Positions 11,602-22,320 of a stretch of 64,000 nucleotides of DNA are shown here, one piece after another. The notes under the pieces were generated by a model. It had not been told where the DNA came from and did not search any database. It worked only from the letters and a program-made list of their open reading frames with translations. The stretch covers positions 4,526,001-4,590,000 of the forward strand of contig JAUKUA010000006.1 in assembly GCA_030549175.1 (NCBI GenBank), in the 5' to 3' direction. The stretch is from Lasiosphaeris hirsuta (Eukaryota; Ascomycota; Sordariomycetes; Sordariales; Lasiosphaeriaceae). The first letter of the stretch is position 1. Every line of letters starts with the position of its first letter. The position numbers and the translations under genes are program-made.

Positions 11602-13353
11602 TCAGTTCGAACTTCCCGGCTGGGCTTCGACCGAAGCTTTCATCGACTCCTCGTGAGCCTTCTCTAGAGTTTCCCGTTCCTGGTATTGAGCTTTCTGTAG
11701 AGCCTCTAGCTCCTTCCTATGATCCTCGCTCAAAGCCTCGCTCTCTTTCTCCTGGGCCTCTGCTAGGACGCGCATCTGCTCCGATAGACTCTCGTTTCGA
11801 AGACCGTGCCCATGAGCTCTGCTTCCTCGGGTCGACCTCCTCGGCTGAGCCTCTTTCAAAACTTTCAACTGCTCCACGTGAGCCTTCTCCAGAGCTCCCG
11901 TCTGCTCAATTTGAGCCTCTCGCAGAGCATCGAGCTCCTCGTTATGTTTTTCCGTCTGAGCTTCAAGCTCTTGCTCTTGGGCCTTAACCATGGCACGCTG
12001 CGGCTCCGAAAGGCTCTTGTTTCGGCGCTTCTTGTCAAGAGTCTTCAGGTCATCCCGAAAATCTACATTGACGATAGGCAGACCTAGCTTCTGGCGCCGA
12101 TTAAAGAACTGCCAGCTCAGTAGATATGACGCAGACCGTAACTGGGCGGCATCGGTGCCGCGCTTCTTTAGGAACGCAATGAACTTATCCCTTGTTACGC
12201 TCCGCCCCAGCGCCATCCGGAAAGTCTCAGCTGACCAGTCCCAAGACGAAAGGAACGTCTTGATCATAGCCCGCACCTGGTCGCAGTCCCGGTCCACGTC
12301 AATTTCCGGAACGAGCCCGCCTTCAGATGCCAGCGGGGCCCAGTGCGGCGTGACCACCGATCCCTCAACCTCGTTCCGGCCCCGCCGGATACCCATGGGT
12401 TTCGGGGTCTCCCAGTCGATGGTCCCATCGACTTCGTCGACAGCCTCGTCCATCAACACGATTTTCATCGCCTGATCGATCGTCTTGACGACCATGCCGT
12501 TCTCCAGGATCCCCCTCGCCAGCTCCTCACGCGTAAGCGGGGTGGACGGGCGTTCCGCCTCCTCATTTAGCTTCTTGCGGTCTTCAGCAATGAGACGTGT
12601 GTACTCCTCTATCTCGGTGTCGGCCAAGTCCAGGCAGATGGCCTTGCGCGCGGCTTGCTTCCTCTCCTCGGATCCTTTGAGGTTCTCGGCGATCCAGTCC
12701 ATCAGCTTGTCGCGGAAGTAGTTGACGGGGACGTCCTCGAGGGCGTGCGGGCGACCGAGTCGGCCGCCGCTAATACCACTGCCGAAGGACATGGAGCAGA
12801 GAAACGCCCCGTCGGACATGGCGTCCCACCAGGTGATTTGAATGCCGATACGTTTTGCGTCTGCGAGCGTGATCTCGGCGGCGGGGGCGAGGGCGTCGAG
12901 GAGGTCCTGGTTGGTAACTGTGGCATCGCGGGGTTTCGAAAAGGGCGTCAGGGGTTCCGTATAGATACTGGCAGTGCTCTTCATATCCCATTCGGGGATT
13001 TCCTGGTAGCCCGGCATCCCGGTGAGGACCTTGTGGTAGATTTCAGTGCGGCGGTCGGCGGGGACTTTCCTCTTGATCATGCTCTCGACGTCTTTGGCAA
13101 TCTTGGCGAGAGGTACGTCGTCAAAGGTGACTTCGTCCCCATCCGTGGTATAATAACGCGCGTGCGGATCGACGGCTCCACCGCGGCTGTTGGGTAGGGA
13201 GAAGTAATAAGAAGCGACCATCGTGGTCTTGTGAAGCGTCATGTAGGTAATCCACTCCCCGGCGTGCTCCTCCAGCCGGGATATGAGTGATTCCCTCCTA
13301 TCATTGCGGCTTGCGTGAGGCATCGCCACTGCTCTCTGGGCCATTTTGTGCAA
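11602..13353 (-). CDS. DUF7726-like protein with a duplicated C-terminal coiled coil
   Basis: Single exon, 583 residues. Residues about 360-430 (CDQVRAMIKTF ... FNRRQKLGLP) match the fungal DUF7726 fold, a helical, homeodomain-like module with the order 'resist one end, AL-G-S/V, FL-K/R, Y-L, FF-x-R-x-x-x-G'. The C-terminus (about 445-580) is an E/Q/A/L-rich coiled coil built from two copies of a roughly 60-residue unit (starting NKSLSEPQRA and NESLSEQMRV), joined by a basic linker RRSTRGSRAHGHG. The two copies are clearly homologous and arose by internal duplication. A dimeric nucleic-acid-binding or scaffold role is possible, but the function is unknown. An alternative start three codons downstream exists. 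Confidence 0.7.
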   Translation of the reverse strand: MHKMAQRAVAMPHASRNDRRESLISRLEEHAGEWITYMTLHKTTMVASYYFSLPNSRGGAVDPHARYYTTDGDEVTFDDVPLAKIAKDVESMIKRKVPADRRTEIYHKVLTGMPGYQEIPEWDMKSTASIYTEPLTPFSKPRDATVTNQDLLDALAPAAEITLADAKRIGIQITWWDAMSDGAFLCSMSFGSGISGGRLGRPHALEDVPVNYFRDKLMDWIAENLKGSEERKQAARKAICLDLADTEIEEYTRLIAEDRKKLNEEAERPSTPLTREELARGILENGMVVKTIDQAMKIVLMDEAVDEVDGTIDWETPKPMGIRRGRNEVEGSVVTPHWAPLASEGGLVPEIDVDRDCDQVRAMIKTFLSSWDWSAETFRMALGRSVTRDKFIAFLKKRGTDAAQLRSASYLLSWQFFNRRQKLGLPIVNVDFRDDLKTLDKKRRNKSLSEPQRAMVKAQEQELEAQTEKHNEELDALREAQIEQTGALEKAHVEQLKVLKEAQPRRSTRGSRAHGHGLRNESLSEQMRVLAEAQEKESEALSEDHRKELEALQKAQYQERETLEKAHEESMKASVEAQPGSSN

Positions 13354-13781
13354 ATGGATAGTTTCGAGATGATTGTAAATCCAGCAACTTTTGGTCGTCG
13401 CGTTCTGGCGGATTTCAATAAAAAATGGCGTCGAGTTTGCAGGGGCTATGTCCCCTGTTGATCACACACCGCCAATTTGGGATTTATCTTGGATCAGCCA
13501 ATCAACCCCAGCCATCACCTAATACTTCACGTCTCCCCACCCCCCCCCCCCCTCCCCCACAATTGAGCCGTTTTTGATCAGCTCGAGCCTCGATACCCTC
13601 GTATTCTGACTCAGGTCCCCCCAGCTATCTGGCAGGCAGGGTGAGTACGCCAAGTACAGTGACAGCTTGGCCTAGATTGTTGGCAGGGGCGGGTGCCGTT
13701 ACCCCCATCCTTCACTTCCCTCCATCTTGTCCAGTTCATGTCGTCATCCCTGCTTATAGCTTTCTCAGATGTTATTTGGGG

Positions 13782-14165
13782 TCAGAGTGGTGTATTAACG
13801 AGGTTATCGTGTACTATCTCCCCCCATTCCTCCCGTCCAGTCCATGTCCACCTGCTTACAGGTTTCTTTCCTTTCGTTGGTCTGGGCTGTCGAGACATAC
13901 TGTCGACAATATAGGCCGCAGCCCCAGCACCAATAGCCACCAACGGCCCTACAAACAGGCCGGTAATCTTCATCTTGGCCAGTTGTGTCTTAGCCTGCTC
14001 TTTCATAAGGTCTTTAGCCAGTTCAGCCGCTGTCTTGAGATCCGAGTTGGTAACCTTAACCTTAGTTACTGTCTTGTTGTCGCGAATGACAACGTCGTGG
14101 TCTTTGTCGCCAATGTCATCTTTCATCGATACTATCTTCCATTGATGCCCTCGTACTCTGATCAT
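13782..14165 (-). pseudogene. relic or exon of an unidentified protein
   Basis: The frame starting at 14165 reads like real protein: a charged segment (KTVTKVKVTNSDLKTAAELA), a helical stretch, and a hydrophobic helix ITGLFVGPLVAIGAGAAAYI. After about 13920 the text becomes low-grade. There is no upstream partner exon that I can join. A poly-C tract (about 13538-13557) and a pyrimidine-rich stretch lie just beyond. The family is unknown. Confidence 0.3.
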
Positions 14166-14291
14166 GCAGAATCAGAACTCAGAGATATAGACGGTCCGAA
14201 AGACTTCAGACACCCCGTTTGTCCTCGAGAGGGTAACCTACGACTGGTCCTACCGAATGCGGTAGCTTAGCCCGCGGTTCAGTGCACGATT

Positions 14292-14700
14292 GTGGGCCGT
14301 AAGGCCATCGTCGACTGCTGTAAGTGGGCCGAGGATTGTAACGAGGTTCCAGCTACGCTCGCAGAGCCCCCTACACGGCCCGACGTTTGGAAAAGGCTGG
14401 TAGATGCCGGCTTTGATTATAAGGCATGTAGTTCGCTCAAGATCTGGTCTCTACTCCGCCGAATCGTCGGAGAATACGACTTCGAGGCCTTGATAGAAAC
14501 CCTCTAAGAGTACCGTCAGATCAAGTGTACCAACTTTGATTCGACCCAGGCCTTCATAACCAGAATGACGCAGCTTTGCGTTAAGCTCGACTCTATAGTA
14601 CGCGAAAGGGGTGGTGAGACGATCGACAGAAGCTATGCCTGGGACCTCTTCGTCGATGTCACCTCCTGCTCACATCTTTCGCTCCGCCCAGAATCATAAT
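14292..14700 (+). pseudogene. gag-like relic of an LTR retroelement
   Basis: The frame reads FDYKACSSLKIWSLLRRIVG, a TAG at 14505-14507, then EYRQIKCTNFDSTQAFITRM. A tryptophan followed by a helical 'L-x-x-Y ... F-x-x-x-x-x-x-L' pattern is typical of copia-type gag (UBN2-like) proteins. The in-frame TAG fits a C-to-T change of CAG. No protease, integrase or reverse transcriptase text is left around it. The identification is weak. Confidence 0.35.
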
Positions 14701-14869
14701 CAGAGTCCCAGACGACGACTTCTACTCCCTCAAAAAACCAGACTTATACCCCCCCAATCGATGACATGGCCGACGTTCGTAGCCCAGACTACTGTGAAAG
14801 CTACCTAGAGCCTAACAACGTCTACTTTGAGCTTCCGTCAAACGAGCTACCAAACGCGTCACCCTATAG

Positions 14870-15560
14870 ACGGCCAGCTCCTCATTCCAAGACTTACGCC
14901 CATACCTACGCCAGGGATATTTGCTAACATAATAAACGAGCTGGATAGAATAGGTACTCGCGCCGGTAACGAGGCTCTGATTAATAATTACTTCTTAGAC
15001 GGCCGTCTTTTCCCTACTACGCTACCTCCGGTACTATATATATACTCTATGATATATATGAGGCGTCATCTTATACCTGCTAATCCCAACACCTCTGATG
15101 TTATCCCATAGCTACGCCCTGGTCTGATGTACAGCTATCACATCTAAGCCTTCACCTAGACGTAACGTACTATTCTCGCATGTCTCTATCCCGAGATATT
15201 GAGGTATTTACATACTTACGGTAACCTTTATTTTCCCTTTTTTGTTGTTGAGGTCAAGGTAGCGGTAGGTACTGGAGGAGACCTCTAGGTAGTGGCCAAC
15301 CAATGTGTAAGTAGCTTGGCTACTTATCTTCAGGCTCTTAACCAACTTAACCTAGTCGTCAGCGAGGCGGGTTTTCTCGGACAAATTTCAAACTTTTGTT
15401 ATAATCTCACCGTCGATAACGACCTTGGCCAGCTCTACGTGTCGTGGAAGGACGGAGGCTATCATATCCAGCGGGTAACTTCTTTCTTACTATTCTCGAG
15501 TAGGGAGTAAGACGTCTGGGAGATATTCACACCGCCGTTAACTCCATCAACCAATAGCTG
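14870..15560 (+). pseudogene. DUF7924-like protein, nonsense-mutated
   Basis: The frame from 14827 gives PGIFANIINELDRIGTRAGN and a stop near 15109; the same protein then resumes to about 15510 with FFVVEVKVAVGTGGDL, a TAG at 15286-15288, ANQCVSSLATYLQALNQLN and LYVSWKDGGYHIQRVTSF. In intact fungal DUF7924 proteins the order 'E-x-K ... A-x-N-Q-C ... Q-L-N ... L-Y-x-S-W ... Y-x-x-x' is the same, and a tryptophan normally stands where the TAG is (TGG to TAG). At least three stops break it. Its cellular role when intact is unknown; such proteins are numerous in Pezizomycotina. Confidence 0.5.
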
Positions 15561-16345
15561 ACGGTGGGGGTTATCGGACGGACGTATTATAGAGCATGGC
15601 TCTCCTAAGGAACTACTCGCGGAGGATAGCAATATGTTCGAAGTACTGTGGGATCGATAAGAGGCTTAATAGACACATGTGTTGAAGTTTATCAATAGAT
15701 GTCTCCGTTCTTGACATTGCCTAGTTACCTTACCCCGGTCCGTGGACGAGCCGCCAACTTCAATACGCCACATAGTATCCGGCTCCTATCCTTCCTATTC
15801 TTTTGTTAGTTGTTACGGGAAGGAAGAAAGGGGGCATCCAAGCCGGAGTAGCAGGCAGTGAATGTAAGTGACAGGGTTAGGATCGGAGCATGCAGAAAGC
15901 AGAAACCGCAAGGAGTAGACATCGGTGAGGAGAAGGCCATTCATTCTGTGTAAGGTGCTGGTTGAACTCTAGTACTTCCCGGGGAAACGACCCCATTGAT
16001 AGCAAGCCTCTTTGGTTCCCCCCAACATCTATACCGAAGTGCCGAAATCTGCTAGCTTATCAACCCAATAGTCACTGTCTATAGAGTAGGTAGACTTGCA
16101 GATGGAGACGCCCGGGTTGGCCTTCCGGAAGCGGGAGGGTGGTCTGTGGGTTCTTTGTGATCTACCTCCCGAATCCTCCCGGGTGGGAAAACGCTACCAG
16201 CTCCGTAACGACGACTACATTTGTAACATCCCCAGGTCTCCTACATGTCCCATACTCGCGCTAGGACCAAGGTCTCTATATTCTTGGAAATACAATTTAT
16301 TTTTTTTCCCATTCCTCTACCACACCACACGATCGCCTTCCACTA
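15561..16345. other. intergenic
   Basis: No gene is supported. The stretch next to the pseudogene (15560-15780) has the same TAG/TAA-rich character and is probably its eroded 3' flank. Confidence 0.4.
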
Positions 16346-16795
16346 TCAATAGCAGCCACCGGCAGGCGGTTTATCCATCGCCCCGGCCGCCCAATTGCCG
16401 TCCCTTCCATCCCAGTACGCAATCTTAAGCTCGCGCAGATCGACACCCTGGCCAGGATCGAGCGTCACGGCGTTGATGCCAAAGTTCTTGACCGTCTGGC
16501 CCTCCCACTCGTAACTCCCGTAGGCGAAGCAGTGGATTCCGCACTTGGCGCAAAAGCGGTGATGCTGCGACATGGTACCGAATTGATACTCGGGGATCTC
16601 GGTTAGGGATGCCGGCGAGACGAGCTTAAATCTGTCCTGGTCGAGTGTGATGGAGAGGCGGTTAGACTTGAGACAAATGGAGCAGTTGCACTTGGAAGCT
16701 TTGCCATCCGACAAGTCCATCTCAACCGAGTAGCGAATGGCGCCGCAGTGGCAGCCGCCGACGTATGTCTTGAGGTGGTTGTTCGAGGTAGACAT
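16346..16795 (-). CDS. GFA/CENP-V family zinc enzyme (glutathione-dependent formaldehyde-activating-like)
   Basis: Single exon, 149 residues, the usual length. The zinc-binding cysteines are all present: GGCHCGAIRY (Cys15, Cys17), a CNCSIC loop (Cys36, Cys38, Cys41) and FCAKCGIHCF (Cys82, Cys85, Cys89). The family carries two zinc sites in a beta-tent fold. The founding member was linked to S-hydroxymethylglutathione formation; most fungal paralogues are of unproven substrate and may act on glutathione adducts. The ending PPAGGCY is typical of this fungal subfamily. The start is the first ATG in frame; a GTT/GCT microsatellite lies just upstream in the leader. Confidence 0.88.
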   Translation of the reverse strand: MSTSNNHLKTYVGGCHCGAIRYSVEMDLSDGKASKCNCSICLKSNRLSITLDQDRFKLVSPASLTEIPEYQFGTMSQHHRFCAKCGIHCFAYGSYEWEGQTVKNFGINAVTLDPGQGVDLRELKIAYWDGRDGNWAAGAMDKPPAGGCY

Positions 16796-16814
16796 GGCGG
16801 CGGTTTTGTAGCAG

Positions 16815-16868
16815 GCTGCTGTTGCTGTTGCTGTTGTTATTGTTGTTGTTATTGTTGTTGTTGTTGTC
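16815..16868. repeat. trinucleotide microsatellite (GTT/GCT)n
   Basis: About 18 imperfect copies of GCT, GTT and ATT triplets lie 20-75 bp upstream of the GFA gene start, in its presumed 5' leader. Confidence 0.9.
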
Positions 16869-17400
16869 TTTAGAAATGGAGGAAAAGGCGACTTTTATGA
16901 TGAGACCTGATGAGGGGTCGGTCCAGGCGGTGAAAGCCATTCACGCCAGCCCCTCTCAAAGAAGGTGTATGGGTGTGCACCTTCGAAACTGCCCAATAAG
17001 CTCATCGCAACTCTGACCGGCATTCGGTAAAAGGCGGGAATTGGACGACGACGGAAAGTACCTCGTGCGTCCTCCCCAGGAAGCCCCTCTCGACTGATTA
17101 CCTAATGATGGATACTCCATATGTTGTGGGCGGATGCTCTTGACCATATAGACAGTAGGCAATTGGCTGCCCTGTCGCTAGTTTCTTCACGTTACTTGCG
17201 CCACTATCACGATGAGGAGTGACATCGTCACCGCATTCCCAAATGCGGAAAATGTAGGTGCATCAATCATGCTCAGCCGCAACACTCAGGGCAATGCCCC
17301 TCAAGCTGCAGATTGAGGCCGTGTGTAACTTTGGGAGAATGACGATGCTGGATGCTCAATATGGGGACATCTTCCGTGGCCTGCACTCAGCTGCTCTCGC

Positions 17401-17465
<65 letters not shown>

Positions 17466-17475
17466 CCATCATCCT
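17401..17475. repeat. (CAT)n microsatellite
   Basis: About 21 perfect CAT triplets are followed by an interrupted tail (CACCATCATC). No gene contains it. The surrounding interval, 16869-18061, holds no supported gene. Confidence 0.95.
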
Positions 17476-18061
17476 AATAATCCGCTGGGGCTTTGTCTTT
17501 GCCGTGTCCTTCCTAACGCCAGAATTAGCATCGGCTGTCGCTCCTCCACGGCAACCGCCTGCGCCTGCAGCCAAATCCTACTTACCATGCTCTGACTGCT
17601 GCACAGCTCGCCGTGGGTGCGGAGCAAAAAAGCGCGAGCGGCGGAGATAGCGGGCAAACGAATGCAGTCTCTGTGACTCTGGTCCATCGCCGACCTATAT
17701 GCTACTTGGTCGGCGTCGTCGCCTTCTGCGGGGCGATTAGCGACACAGTCAATGCAGCTGCTTGGTGTGCATCGCAGCTGCATATGCAAGGCTAGGCTGA
17801 TCTAGCGCCTGCCGACAACTCACTACGGCCGCGGCACGGCTCAGGTCAAGCGGTCGACGGACACACACAGATGGCATAGACGGGAGAACCAATATGACTC
17901 AACGATACAAGAAACGCCCAGTCATGCCAAGGGGAGGCTGGCCATTCCATTCCTCGATAGCTCCCAGACACATATATCTAGCTCTATATATCCAAGTCTA
18001 CCACAAAGCGCCCTGTAACCGAGGCACACTAGTGGCACCACATCAGCGACTTATGATGACT

Positions 18062-20134
18062 CTAGATGCTAGCTTGAGCACGGAGAAAGTTGTGCGGCCT
18101 CGGCAAGCCCAGCTTCGCAGCCGCGTCCACCACACTGACTAGAATTCTATGCGCACAGGCATACCGCTTGCTGTCGGCGCTCTTCTCCCGCAACAGCGCC
18201 TTTTGGACAAGCGGGTAGTACAGGGCGCTCTTGCCCGCCATGTTAAAGGCCGTGAGGTCCGCCCCGAGACGGATGAGCACCGCCACGGCGTCGGGCAGAC
18301 CCAGCCTGATGGCCATGTGCAGCGGGGTCTCGCCGTCGCCGGTGACGAGGCCGAAGTCGGCGCCGTGTTGGCGGAGGAGCGTGAGGAGGTCGACGCCGTC
18401 CTTCTCGGGGAGGTGGCCGAGGCTGACGTGGTGGAGCACGGCGGCGGTGCAGGGCATCGAGGTGGAGTCGTAGCGGTCGTACTCGTTGGGGTCGGCACCA
18501 GCGTCCAGGTGCTCCTGAAAGACGGCGCCGGGTGGGGGCGCCTCCCAGGGCGTGACGGAGAGGTGCTGGAGGTGCTGAAGGTACTGGAGGTGCTGGTGCA
18601 TGAGGTTGGGGGGTGGTATGGGGGGGATGGGGTGGTGGGCGGCGCCTGCGAGTCGGGCCTTGTCGCGGAATAGTCGCGAGACTGATAACGCAAAGACTAG
18701 GGTGCGGTGGTCGGTGGCTGTTTTGGCGTGGGCATTGAGGAGGTTCTCCATGTAGTCCGCCACGGCTTGTGGCTGTGGTACTGGCGCCTGTGCGAGCAGT
18801 GATGGCATCAAAATGTGGCTGGGTGTTTGGAGGAGCATGTATTGCAGGCTGTTCGTCAGGTCGTGCAGCTGGGTAGTGTCAATACTTGCAGAGGCAGGCG
18901 GTAACAAACAGGAGAAGAAGGTCTTTCCGCCCAGATTGCGAGCAAGAAAGTTGAATCCTTGATCGCACGAGGCTGTTAGAATCTCAAGAAAAGCCTTGGG
19001 CTGTGTGCCGATCCAGAGGGGGCCGAGAATATGTACAAAGGTATCGCCATCCACGTTCCTCAGATTCATGGCCAGTGGGTCAGCCTCGAGATGCCATGCT
19101 CTAAACTGATCCACAGAGGCCCAGCGCGCAGCAATGTGTAGAATAGTATCACCAAACATGTCTCTCCCGTGCTCGGGCGAGAAGTCTTGCCGGGTGAGCA
19201 GAGGGGTCGCCAACCCATCTGTAGGATCGTGCCCCATTATAGCCGCAAACACCTTCCGATGGAGGCAGTTGCGTCGACTTCCGCAACACAGCTTGCCGAT
19301 GATGCCATGGTACAGGGTGGTGCTTGCGGGGACGGCGTCCTCTGCCGGGCGCGGTGGGTCCGTCCAAGGCGTCCCATCAGCACGAGCTGATAGATTTGTC
19401 CAGGGCGCGATCTCTTCCCAGTCAACCCCCTGGGAGGTCTCGACCAGAGGTGCCAAGTTGTGGTGGTCATCGAGGCTCTGAGAGGAGGTCGAGAATGCTG
19501 CTCCCCCGTCGCTGGTGGGGGATGTCTGCGCTTGGGGCCCGACCTGTCCGCGGCGACTGCAAGTTGATGATGTCCGGGATATGGTTGAACACTGGCTAGA
19601 ACGCCAGCTTAGTAGACTCCTAATCTCAGAACGCCGCTCTTCGGGGATATCGGGCAGAGAATGCTGCACCCAGGAAAGCAGCACATGCTGTGCATCAGGA
19701 GTTTGCGAAACGATGCTGCTCGGATCGTCGCCAGTCTTGGCCTCACAGTGGCCTTGTTGCGGGGCCTGGTAAAAGACATCGCGGACGGAACTGCGCCTGA
19801 TGGCGGTGCGGTGGTGTCGTTGGAAGGCCTTCTCCTTGCGATATCTCTTTAGCGAACGCCAGCAGGCAGCTCGTTCCTGAGCATCCTTGTCTGACCGAGG
19901 CCTGAGCTTTTGCGGATCGAGCCTAGCATCCTTTTCTGCGAGAAGCTCTTTGAGCTGCGCTGATGTTGATCTCGTTCCCGATGAGAGATGGCTCCCGATA
20001 CGATTTTTGGCCACCACCGTGAGAACCTTGCTGATGTCTTCTACGCTGAGCATGGTGTACAGATACATCCGGGTCAACGCATGCCGCATGAAGTCACGTT
20101 GCCAAATCTCTGCCGCGGTGCACGGTCGGCCCAT
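18062..20134 (-). CDS. Clr5-like domain and ankyrin-repeat protein
   Basis: Single exon, 690 residues. The N-terminus (about 1-110, with W-x-x-D...Y-L-Y...L and then ACWRSLKRYRKEKAF) resembles the fungal Clr5-like helical domain found at the head of many ankyrin or TPR proteins. A Ser/Thr-rich linker (about 140-250) follows. The C-terminal third holds ankyrin-type repeats: TILHIAARWASVD near 350 and the best copy, GDGETPLHMAIRLGLPDAVA, near 610-630, followed by a degenerate repeat. Ankyrin repeats bind proteins; a regulatory or self/non-self scaffold role is only inference. The long opposite-strand frames are shadows of its GC-rich codon use. Confidence 0.75.
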   Translation of the reverse strand: MGRPCTAAEIWQRDFMRHALTRMYLYTMLSVEDISKVLTVVAKNRIGSHLSSGTRSTSAQLKELLAEKDARLDPQKLRPRSDKDAQERAACWRSLKRYRKEKAFQRHHRTAIRRSSVRDVFYQAPQQGHCEAKTGDDPSSIVSQTPDAQHVLLSWVQHSLPDIPEERRSEIRSLLSWRSSQCSTISRTSSTCSRRGQVGPQAQTSPTSDGGAAFSTSSQSLDDHHNLAPLVETSQGVDWEEIAPWTNLSARADGTPWTDPPRPAEDAVPASTTLYHGIIGKLCCGSRRNCLHRKVFAAIMGHDPTDGLATPLLTRQDFSPEHGRDMFGDTILHIAARWASVDQFRAWHLEADPLAMNLRNVDGDTFVHILGPLWIGTQPKAFLEILTASCDQGFNFLARNLGGKTFFSCLLPPASASIDTTQLHDLTNSLQYMLLQTPSHILMPSLLAQAPVPQPQAVADYMENLLNAHAKTATDHRTLVFALSVSRLFRDKARLAGAAHHPIPPIPPPNLMHQHLQYLQHLQHLSVTPWEAPPPGAVFQEHLDAGADPNEYDRYDSTSMPCTAAVLHHVSLGHLPEKDGVDLLTLLRQHGADFGLVTGDGETPLHMAIRLGLPDAVAVLIRLGADLTAFNMAGKSALYYPLVQKALLREKSADSKRYACAHRILVSVVDAAAKLGLPRPHNFLRAQASI

Positions 20135-21906
20135 GGCGAGGTGGGAGGTGGAAAGAGAAATAATGACTTGGGTGTTCTGAAGCTGGTGGATAAGACGCGA
20201 AAGCCCATGATGAAATCAATGTCTTGTTGTGGTTGGTTAGGTCAAACAGTGACCTTGAAAATTTGGGACTCGTATCATTATTATTTCGGCACGAGCCAGC
20301 GGAACAAAGCAGCTGGGTCAGACACTGTTGGGGAAAACCGGGGAGCGCCCAGGGCTCGGGCAAGGGTTGAGGTAAACCGAGTGGCCTGCCAAGAGAATTC
20401 GACCAGGGCGTTTACGTTCGCCAACGACAATATTGTGTAGGGGTCCCATTCCAGTGCCGTAATCAGTGAAACATAGCCAATCGCTCCATGAGACTTTGCC
20501 CTTTCTGGTACGACCTCGAGGATTTGTCCCGGGTGTTTTTGCAAACCCACAAACGGACCCATGGCGCACGGGCAAGTGCATGCAATGTGGGCATGCCATG
20601 GCTGTTCGGATCAAGTCCCGAGACCGAACCTGTGCTGAGCATGTTGTCGAAGCTTCGCGCGCTTCCAGAACCAATGCGGCTCAAGCCTCCCCCCCCCCAC
20701 ATCCCCTGCGCTTCCTCGTGGGGACCCGCCCTTCCTTGCGCATGCAGGGAAGGATTTTGGATATCTCACCAAATCACCCCAGGCAAGACCCATGAAAAAA
20801 AAAACCAAAAAAAAACACCCAAAGAGAGTGCACAAGTTACCGCAGCCAGCTCAGCAATCTAACTGCTACACCTGACAAGCATGGATATGAGAAACATGGC
20901 GCGCGCCTTCAATTCTTACAAGGGGTTTTTGCACGACAGCTGTTGCACGTTGAGTCAGTGCCCAACCAATATCGTGCTATCTATATATAAAGACCGTTTC
21001 ATCTATCGCTCCATAGTGTGCAGCCTGTTGGCTAAGAGGTCCGAATGGCTACGTTGCGGTCGCCTGTTGGTTCGATTTACCGCATGTTAGTGGGGTGGAG
21101 CCGGCTGGCTTGGTTGGCTAAGATCAGCTAGTCAGATGTCCCTACCATGGCACTTCGGCTCATTGTATGTTGGTGAGGTTTTCTTAATGAGTACTTGATT
21201 GATTGATGTTGAATTGAGTTATTTTACGTCCAGGGTTTTCACCTTAGGGGTATGTATCGGGCTTGGATATTGGTAGGAGGATCTCGGCCCCGACACGTCC
21301 AAGTCGCCTATTTACCGTTTGAGGACCTCACCAACCCTCACAACTCTCTCACCAGCTAAGGTACATAAAAACTCCGTAGGGAAAAGCCCCCTTTGACAAA
21401 TATTAAGAAAGACGTGTTTCAAATTACCTCGTGGCCATGGGCCGTCGCCCATTCCGCTTCTTCGTCCTTGTCACACTGCTGAGCTCACCTAAGGTCAACA
21501 GGGTGAAGCACCTCCTTAACCTAGGCCCACAGCGAACACAGGGCAAGTATTCCACAGCACAGGGCTGCCTAAGAACGTGCTGAATTGAATCTAGGGTACC
21601 CTTCAGCTCTAAATAGGATTGTCCCTCGGTGCGGGGACATGCCTAAATACTTCTGGCTGATATTGATGACTAGTTACTTGACTTGCATGTAGAGGACAGC
21701 AATGCCCCAATGTAAGCAACACACCCAGAGAAATATATCATTTGATCTAAATCGCCAACTCATTCTTCACCGTAGTACCAAAGTAGGTAACTAATGCAAC
21801 TTACACAAGATCTTCCTTATAGCTCAAACCCGCCGCCACCTACAATGCCTCGTTATGCCTGGTTTTTCAGGGTATCTATGTTGGGGAAGAAACATTTTCG
21901 GTTCTG
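20135..21906. other. intergenic
   Basis: No gene is supported. An A-rich tract (about 20795-20820) stands out. Two plus-strand frames near 20466-20862 have no protein-like features. Confidence 0.4.
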
Positions 21907-22320
21907 CTACCCCCACCAAGAAGACCATGAGCTTTGCGGTGCTTGTCGCGCCTGCTGTGCATGTTGTGGCTGCGAAGGCTGATCCTGTGCCTGCTGCTGT
22001 GGCGCGGATTGGGGTACGTGTTGATGCTGAGGTTGGCCAAATCCGGCGCCGGTCCCGCTCTGTGTATGGTAGCCTGAGCCCGCACCATACGAATAATAAG
22101 CGGAAGGATGCCCCTGCATAGTCGATAGCGGAGCTGCGGTCAGCATCATACCTGGAGCCGCGGCGGCCATTGGGGGCCCGTAGTGCGGTTGCGAAGCGAA
22201 GATATGTATCGTGTAGGCTTGTCTTCGAGGTGCTCTCGTGGCACAAGGAGGTGTTCTTCCCGGCGGCGCCAGATTGACTGGGTTATCAATCCAATTCAGT
22301 AGTAGGTAACTGGCTGGCTT
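21907..22320 (-). CDS. Q/G/Y-rich C-terminal exon of an unidentified protein (partial)
   Basis: A minus-strand frame ends at 21907 and is open back to about 22323. It reads LLNWIDNPVNLAPPGRTPPC, then an alanine/proline stretch with an internal ATG at 22170, and finishes with low-complexity QPQHQHVPQSAPQQQAQDQ and SSWSSWWG. The glutamine, glycine and serine bias recalls disordered tails of RNA-binding or signalling proteins. The upstream exons cannot be found in the degraded AT-rich DNA beyond 22330, so it may be the surviving end of a broken gene, or a small gene starting at 22170. Confidence 0.35.
   Translation of the reverse strand, partial: KPASYLLLNWIDNPVNLAPPGRTPPCATRAPRRQAYTIHIFASQPHYGPPMAAAAPGMMLTAAPLSTMQGHPSAYYSYGAGSGYHTQSGTGAGFGQPQHQHVPQSAPQQQAQDQPSQPQHAQQARQAPQSSWSSWWG

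Noticed and set aside
17258..17650. 130-codon frame with poly-isoleucine
   Set aside because: It is the translated (CAT)n microsatellite.
18149..18693. Opposite-strand frames of 174-184 codons over the ankyrin gene
   Set aside because: Low-complexity shadow translations (Ser/Thr/Pro or Val/Gly runs) of the ankyrin coding sequence.
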